Of a DNA stretch of 8,683 bases, positions 7,132 to 8,683 are shown in pieces. A program made the translations under genes and the position numbers. The stretch's first letter is position 1. Each line of letters starts with the position of its first letter. The notes beneath the pieces were generated by a model that worked only from the letters and a program-made list of their open reading frames with translations, searched no databases and was not told the DNA's origin. Origin of the DNA: DASPLH01 sp035627675 (GTDB taxonomy: Bacteria > Acidobacteriota > Terriglobia > Terriglobales > Acidobacteriaceae); the NCBI GenBank assembly GCA_035627675.1, contig DASPLH010000261.1:1-8683 (forward strand), in the 5' to 3' direction.

Positions 7132-8406
7132 ATGAAAGTCCTGGTACTTGGTAGCGGCGGGCGAGAACACGCTCTGGTGTGGAAGCTGAAACAATCACCG
7201 CGCGTGACGGAAGTATTCTGCGCGCCCGGCAACGGCGGCATCGCGCAGGACGTCACCTGCCTCAACGCCGACTTGAAGAGCATTGACTCGATCGTTGCTG
7301 TCGCCCTCCAGGTGCAGCCCGACCTCACCGTCGTCGGTCCCGAGGTTCCGCTGATGCTCGGCGTGGTTGACGAGTTCCGCAGGCGCGGATGGCCCATCTT
7401 TGGCCCGACGCAGGCAGCGGCCCGGCTGGAATCCAGCAAGACCTTCGCCAAGACCTTCATGCAGCGACACCGGATTCCAACCGCCCGCTACGCCCAGCTC
7501 ACCTCTGTGGACGAGATCTCCGGCGCGCTCAATCACTTCTCTACCCCGATCGTGGTCAAGGCCGATGGACTCGCCGCCGGCAAAGGCGTCGTCATCGCCC
7601 AGTCCAAGGAAGAGGCCGCCGCCGCCGCCACCGAGATGCTCACCGGCAAAATGGTCGGCGAGGCCGGCCGCCGCATCATCTTCGAAGAGTTCCTCGACGG
7701 CGAAGAGCTATCGTTCCTCGTCCTCAGCGACGGACAGCGCGTGGCCCCGCTGGTGGCCGCCCGCGACCACAAGCGCGTGGGAGACGGCGACACCGGCCCC
7801 AACACCGGCGGCATGGGCGCTTATTCCACCCGCGACATCGTCGATGACGCCATGCGCGACTGGCTCGTGACGCACATCGCCCAGCCCGTCATCGACGGCA
7901 TGCGCGAGGAAGGCAACACCTACACGGGCATCCTCTACGTCGGGCTCATGATGACCGCCAAGGGCCCCATGGTGCTCGAGTTCAACTGCCGCTTCGGCGA
8001 CCCGGAAACGCAACCCATCCTCATGCGCCTCGAAAGCGACCTGATCGAGGCATTCGAGGCCAGCATCGAGGGACGCGTCAGCGATGGTGTCTTCCGCTGG
8101 AGCCCCGATGCCACCGTTTGCGTCGTGGTCGCCAGTGGCGGCTACCCCGGTGCCTTCGAGGCCGGACACCGCATCGAGGGACTCGAAGCCGCGGCGCGGG
8201 TGCCCAGCGTGCAGGTCTTCCACGCCGGAACCGCCCTGCGCGATGGCGCGTTCTACACCAGCGGAGGCCGGGTGCTCGGCGTCACGGCCCGGGGTCCGAA
8301 TCTCCCGGCAGCCGTTGCCGGCGCCTACGAGGCCGTAGCGCAGATTCGCTTCGGCGAGATGCAGTTCCGCCGCGACATCGCACAACGCGCTCTCAACGGC
8401 AGGTAA
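7132..8406 (+). CDS. purD: Phosphoribosylamine-glycine ligase (GAR synthetase)
   Basis: Second step of de novo purine synthesis: 5-phosphoribosylamine + glycine + ATP give GAR, ADP and phosphate; cytoplasmic. The 424-aa length is normal for bacterial monofunctional PurD. The N-terminal domain starts MKVLVLGSGGREHALVWKL, with PDLTVVGPEVPL (63-74). The ATP-grasp domain shows VVKADGLAAGKGVVIA (141-156), EEFLDGEELSFLV (185-197), RDHKRVGDGDTGPNTGGMGA (211-230) and the metal-binding LEFNCRFGDPETQ (282-294). The C-terminal domain includes VVVASGGYPG (331-340). The ribosome site is weak (GGGTGA 5' of ATG). purE follows 59 bases downstream on the same strand, consistent with a pur operon. Confidence 0.98.
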   Translation: MKVLVLGSGGREHALVWKLKQSPRVTEVFCAPGNGGIAQDVTCLNADLKSIDSIVAVALQVQPDLTVVGPEVPLMLGVVDEFRRRGWPIFGPTQAAARLESSKTFAKTFMQRHRIPTARYAQLTSVDEISGALNHFSTPIVVKADGLAAGKGVVIAQSKEEAAAAATEMLTGKMVGEAGRRIIFEEFLDGEELSFLVLSDGQRVAPLVAARDHKRVGDGDTGPNTGGMGAYSTRDIVDDAMRDWLVTHIAQPVIDGMREEGNTYTGILYVGLMMTAKGPMVLEFNCRFGDPETQPILMRLESDLIEAFEASIEGRVSDGVFRWSPDATVCVVVASGGYPGAFEAGHRIEGLEAAARVPSVQVFHAGTALRDGAFYTSGGRVLGVTARGPNLPAAVAGAYEAVAQIRFGEMQFRRDIAQRALNGR

Positions 8407-8465
8407 ACCTCAGGCGGGTGATCCTCGCCCGTCCGGCTCCTAACTTCCAGAAGGGTCATCTGCGT

Positions 8466-8683
8466 ATGAATGCTCCTCTTGTCTCCATCGTCATGGGCTC
8501 CGACAGCGATCTCGACGTGATGAACGAAGCCGCCAAGGCTCTCGAACAGTTCGGCATCGAGTATGAAATCGACATCACCTCCGCGCATCGCTCGCCGGCC
8601 CGCACCAGCGAATACGCGCGCCAGGCAGCCTCTCGCGGCGTCAAGGTCATCATCGCCGGAGCCGGTGGAGCTGCCCACCTGGC
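8466..8683 (+). CDS. purE: N5-carboxyaminoimidazole ribonucleotide mutase, class I PurE (5' part)
   Basis: Converts N5-CAIR to CAIR in purine synthesis. The first 72 residues are in the window and the gene runs off the right edge. Class I motifs are clear: IVMGSDSDLDVM (8-19) for phosphate binding, SAHRSP (39-44) with the conserved His, and VIIAGAGGAAHL (61-72). AAGGG at 8451-8455 lies 10 bases before ATG 8466. The gene follows purD by 59 bases without a terminator, so the two are probably cotranscribed. A class I PurE implies a PurK partner, not seen here. Confidence 0.96.
   Translation, partial: MNAPLVSIVMGSDSDLDVMNEAAKALEQFGIEYEIDITSAHRSPARTSEYARQAASRGVKVIIAGAGGAAHL

Overview
The window is a GC-rich bacterial chromosomal segment with six genes plus the 3' end of a seventh. 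Gene content (AcnA-type aconitase, Nramp Mn/Fe transporter, purD-purE) and the style of the intergenic DNA (dispersed short hairpin repeats, ATCCGTG repeats, TTCCGATT-type tracts) fit an Acidobacteriota genome. That placement is inferred from general sequence style only and is not proven.

Layout. 1-148 (+): end of an unidentified gene with a Lys/Ala-rich tail, followed by a 17-bp terminator hairpin. 365-847 (-): an AhpE-like peroxiredoxin interrupted at codon 49 by an in-frame TGA. The TGA falls exactly where the peroxidatic cysteine belongs, and a hairpin with bacterial-SECIS-like geometry follows it. The best reading is a selenocysteine peroxiredoxin; a conventional gene caller would start it at the ATG at 691, after the active site, and so lose the catalytic residue. 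1192-2127 (+): divergent from it, a thioredoxin-fold protein resembling iodothyronine deiodinases, with Cys at the position where animal deiodinases carry Sec and with a C-terminal membrane segment. 2128-2547: a 420-bp gap packed with hairpins and two near-identical terminators. 2548-5334 (-): aconitate hydratase. 5335-5613: promoter and dispersed repeats. 5614-6942 (-): MntH. 6943-7131: a structured intergenic region. 7132-8406 and 8466-8683 (+): purD and the start of purE.

How the genes relate. The left half is a small redox module: two thioredoxin-fold enzymes divergent from a shared 344-bp region, one apparently using Sec and the other using Cys in a family known for Sec. The centre contributes a TCA-cycle Fe-S enzyme and a divalent-metal importer; these may share an iron/manganese or oxidative-stress theme, but that is speculation. 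The right end is an ordinary purine biosynthesis operon.

The main discovery candidate is the recoded peroxiredoxin. No Sec-machinery gene (selA, selB, selC, selD) lies in the window, so its presence elsewhere in the genome is the decisive check.
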